23,642 bases of DNA from an uncultured Oscillospiraceae bacterium (GTDB lineage Bacteria > Bacillota > Clostridia > Oscillospirales > Acutalibacteraceae), in contig UQUZ01000041.1 of NCBI GenBank assembly GCA_900544375.1, forward strand, positions 1 to 23,642, in the 5' to 3' direction. Each line of letters begins with the position of its first letter. Positions within the stretch are counted from its first letter, which is position 1. Of this stretch, positions 22,899 through 23,642 are shown one piece after another. A program made the position numbers and the translations under genes. The notes beneath the pieces were generated by a model. The model saw only the letters and a program-made list of their open reading frames with translations, was not told where the DNA came from and searched no databases.

Positions 22899-22927
22899 AT
22901 CATAGCGTATAGAATATAAAAAGTCAA
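22899..22927 (-). promoter_or_regulatory. Sigma-A promoter of the ABC exporter operon
   Basis: On the minus strand TTGACT (plus 22922-22927) and TATGAT (plus 22899-22904) are separated by 17 bp. The region upstream of the -35 is almost pure A/T, like an UP element. Just downstream, ATACGAA and TTCGTAT form a 7-bp inverted repeat with a 10-nt spacer (about plus 22877-22900). It overlaps the end of the -10 and the start region, a possible operator. Confidence 0.85.
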
Positions 22928-23049
22928 GTAAATTTAACCAATAATTTAAAACTATTGTTAATAAAATAAATCAATTGATTAAATAATTGACAAACATGAT
23001 AAAAAATCGAACAACTCTAGATGTTGCGAATTGAATTTTTAATCATAAT
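22928..23049. other. AT-rich stretch without genes
   Basis: This region is about four-fifths A/T, in sharp contrast to the GC-rich coding DNA. No open frame with a ribosome binding site was seen on either strand. It adjoins the exporter promoter and the tandem repeats. It could be an UP element or horizontally acquired spacer. Confidence 0.6.
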
Positions 23050-23470
23050 TATAAAAAATAGCTGGTAGCTATATAAATAATTATATTATATATTTATGAG
23101 ATGATGATATTAGGAAGGTTGGATTTGTTACTCGCTGCGCTTCGTAATAAAAAAATAGCCGGTAGTTAACTGCTTGCGTAAGCGATACATATCTCTGTGA
23201 TCTATGTGGTGGTGGCGGGCTTTGCTTTGTTACTCGCTTCGCTCGTAATAAAAAATAGCCGGTAGTTAACTGCTTGCGTAAGCGATACGTATCTCTGTGA
23301 TCTATGTGGTGGTGGCGAGCTTTGCTTTGTTACTCGCTTCGCTCGTAATAAAAAATAGCCGCTGGTTTTCTGCATGGATGGGCAGTGTGTATATTTACGA
23401 TCTGTGTAGTTATGGAGGGCTTTGCTTTGTTACTCGCTTCGCTTCGTAATAAAAAATAGCCGTGAGCCGA
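23050..23470. repeat. Degenerate tandem repeats, period about 100 bp
   Basis: The core AAAAAATAGC recurs with its TAG at 23059, 23156, 23256, 23356 and 23457, giving periods of 97, 100, 100 and 101. The block GTTACTCGCTTCGCTCGTAA starts at 23229 and 23329, with variants at 23127 and 23429. Units two and three are nearly identical, and the outer ones have decayed. Inside each unit, TTAC...GTAA and GGCT...AGCC inverted repeats are visible. On the minus strand the core translates into a short tail AIFYYERSE and stop, which explains spurious ORFs. No protein gene is supported here. Confidence 0.85.
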
Positions 23471-23540
23471 CTGCTTGCGCGAGGTTGCGGCAGGCCTTGC
23501 CTCGAAACCGGGTCTTCGGTTGATGTGGGAAGCACCGCAG

Positions 23541-23559
23541 GGGCGAACTGCGTTCGCCC
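23541..23559. repeat. GGCGAAC hairpin 1
   Basis: GGGCGAAC (23541-23548) and GTTCGCCC (23552-23559) enclose TGC. GCTTTT follows on the plus strand, so it is terminator-like. It has a near-identical partner at 23613-23631. Confidence 0.7.
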
Positions 23560-23612
23560 GCTTTTGATCCTTGTGTAAACAAATGCGGATTACCGTAATA
23601 ACCCTGGATTGT

Positions 23613-23631
23613 AGGCGAACACAGTTCGCCT
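23613..23631. repeat. GGCGAAC hairpin 2
   Basis: AGGCGAAC (23613-23620) and GTTCGCCT (23624-23631) enclose ACA. Compared with hairpin 1 the outer G-C pair is replaced by A-T, so pairing is preserved. The window ends shortly after in CGAACACAGTT, which may be part of a third copy. Between the two hairpins (23560-23612) nothing was recognised. Confidence 0.7.
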
Positions 23632-23642
23632 CGAACACAGTT

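Noticed and set aside
22987..23016. A plus-strand promoter starting at a perfect TTGACA (22987-22992)
   Set aside because: No acceptable -10 hexamer lies 16-18 bp downstream, and no gene follows.
23330..23638. A 102-codon minus-strand frame at the window end
   Set aside because: It is generated by the tandem repeats and hairpins. Its tail AIFYYERSE comes from the repeat core, and the same tail is encoded by the neighbouring unit.

Overview
The window reads as a chromosomal segment of a Gram-positive anaerobe, most likely a clostridial gut bacterium (Oscillospiraceae/Ruminococcaceae-like). This rests on strong purine-rich ribosome binding sites, a sortase-assembled pilus locus with class C sortases and LPXTG-type anchors, a GTP-dependent PEP carboxykinase, and a PolA whose proofreading domain looks dead. 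The genus cannot be fixed from the sequence alone. No rRNA, tRNA, integrase or transposase gene was recognised.

Layout. (1) 1-7673, plus strand: polA, a GNAT acetyltransferase fused to a dead low-molecular-weight phosphatase-like domain, rimI, a two-gene ABC transporter and tsaD. These are packed with overlaps or short gaps and probably form one long transcript of housekeeping genes. A structured repeat sits in front of polA. (2) 7674-9730: pckG alone, with a good sigma-A promoter, a leader hairpin and a very strong terminator. (3) 9785-11449: a Cys-type sulfatase behind a structured leader, ending in a 20-bp hairpin shared with the convergent pilus operon. (4) 18140 down to 11429, minus strand: a pilus locus. 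In transcription order it has a sigma-A promoter with a palindromic operator-like site, a 50-residue unknown protein, two 204-bp tandem repeats, a von Willebrand A-domain tip pilin (LPVAG anchor), the backbone pilin (YPKN pilin motif, LPITG anchor) and two non-identical class C sortases. (5) 18292-18867, plus strand: another copy of the polA-upstream repeat, then a small XRE-type regulator divergent from the pilus promoter. (6) 22927 down to 18968, minus strand: two 612-residue ABC exporter half-transporters, probably a heterodimer, with a clear promoter and tandem terminators. (7) 22928-23642: no convincing gene. It holds an AT-rich stretch, about four and a half tandem units of about 100 bp, and two matched GGCGAAC hairpins.

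How it may work together. The tip pilin, backbone pilin and two sortases are enough to build a covalent surface fibre. The neighbouring XRE regulator and the palindrome at the pilus-side promoter suggest local transcriptional control. RimI and TsaD belong to the translation-modification neighbourhood common in bacteria.

The points that most deserve follow-up are the GNAT/pseudo-phosphatase fusion with a retained internal ribosome binding site, the three-copy branched palindromic repeat (one copy flanked by a 9-bp direct repeat and followed by an extended -10 promoter), the in-frame 204-bp tandem duplication in the pilus leader, and the complementary architectures of the two sortases. I found no clearly novel multi-gene defence or metabolic system.
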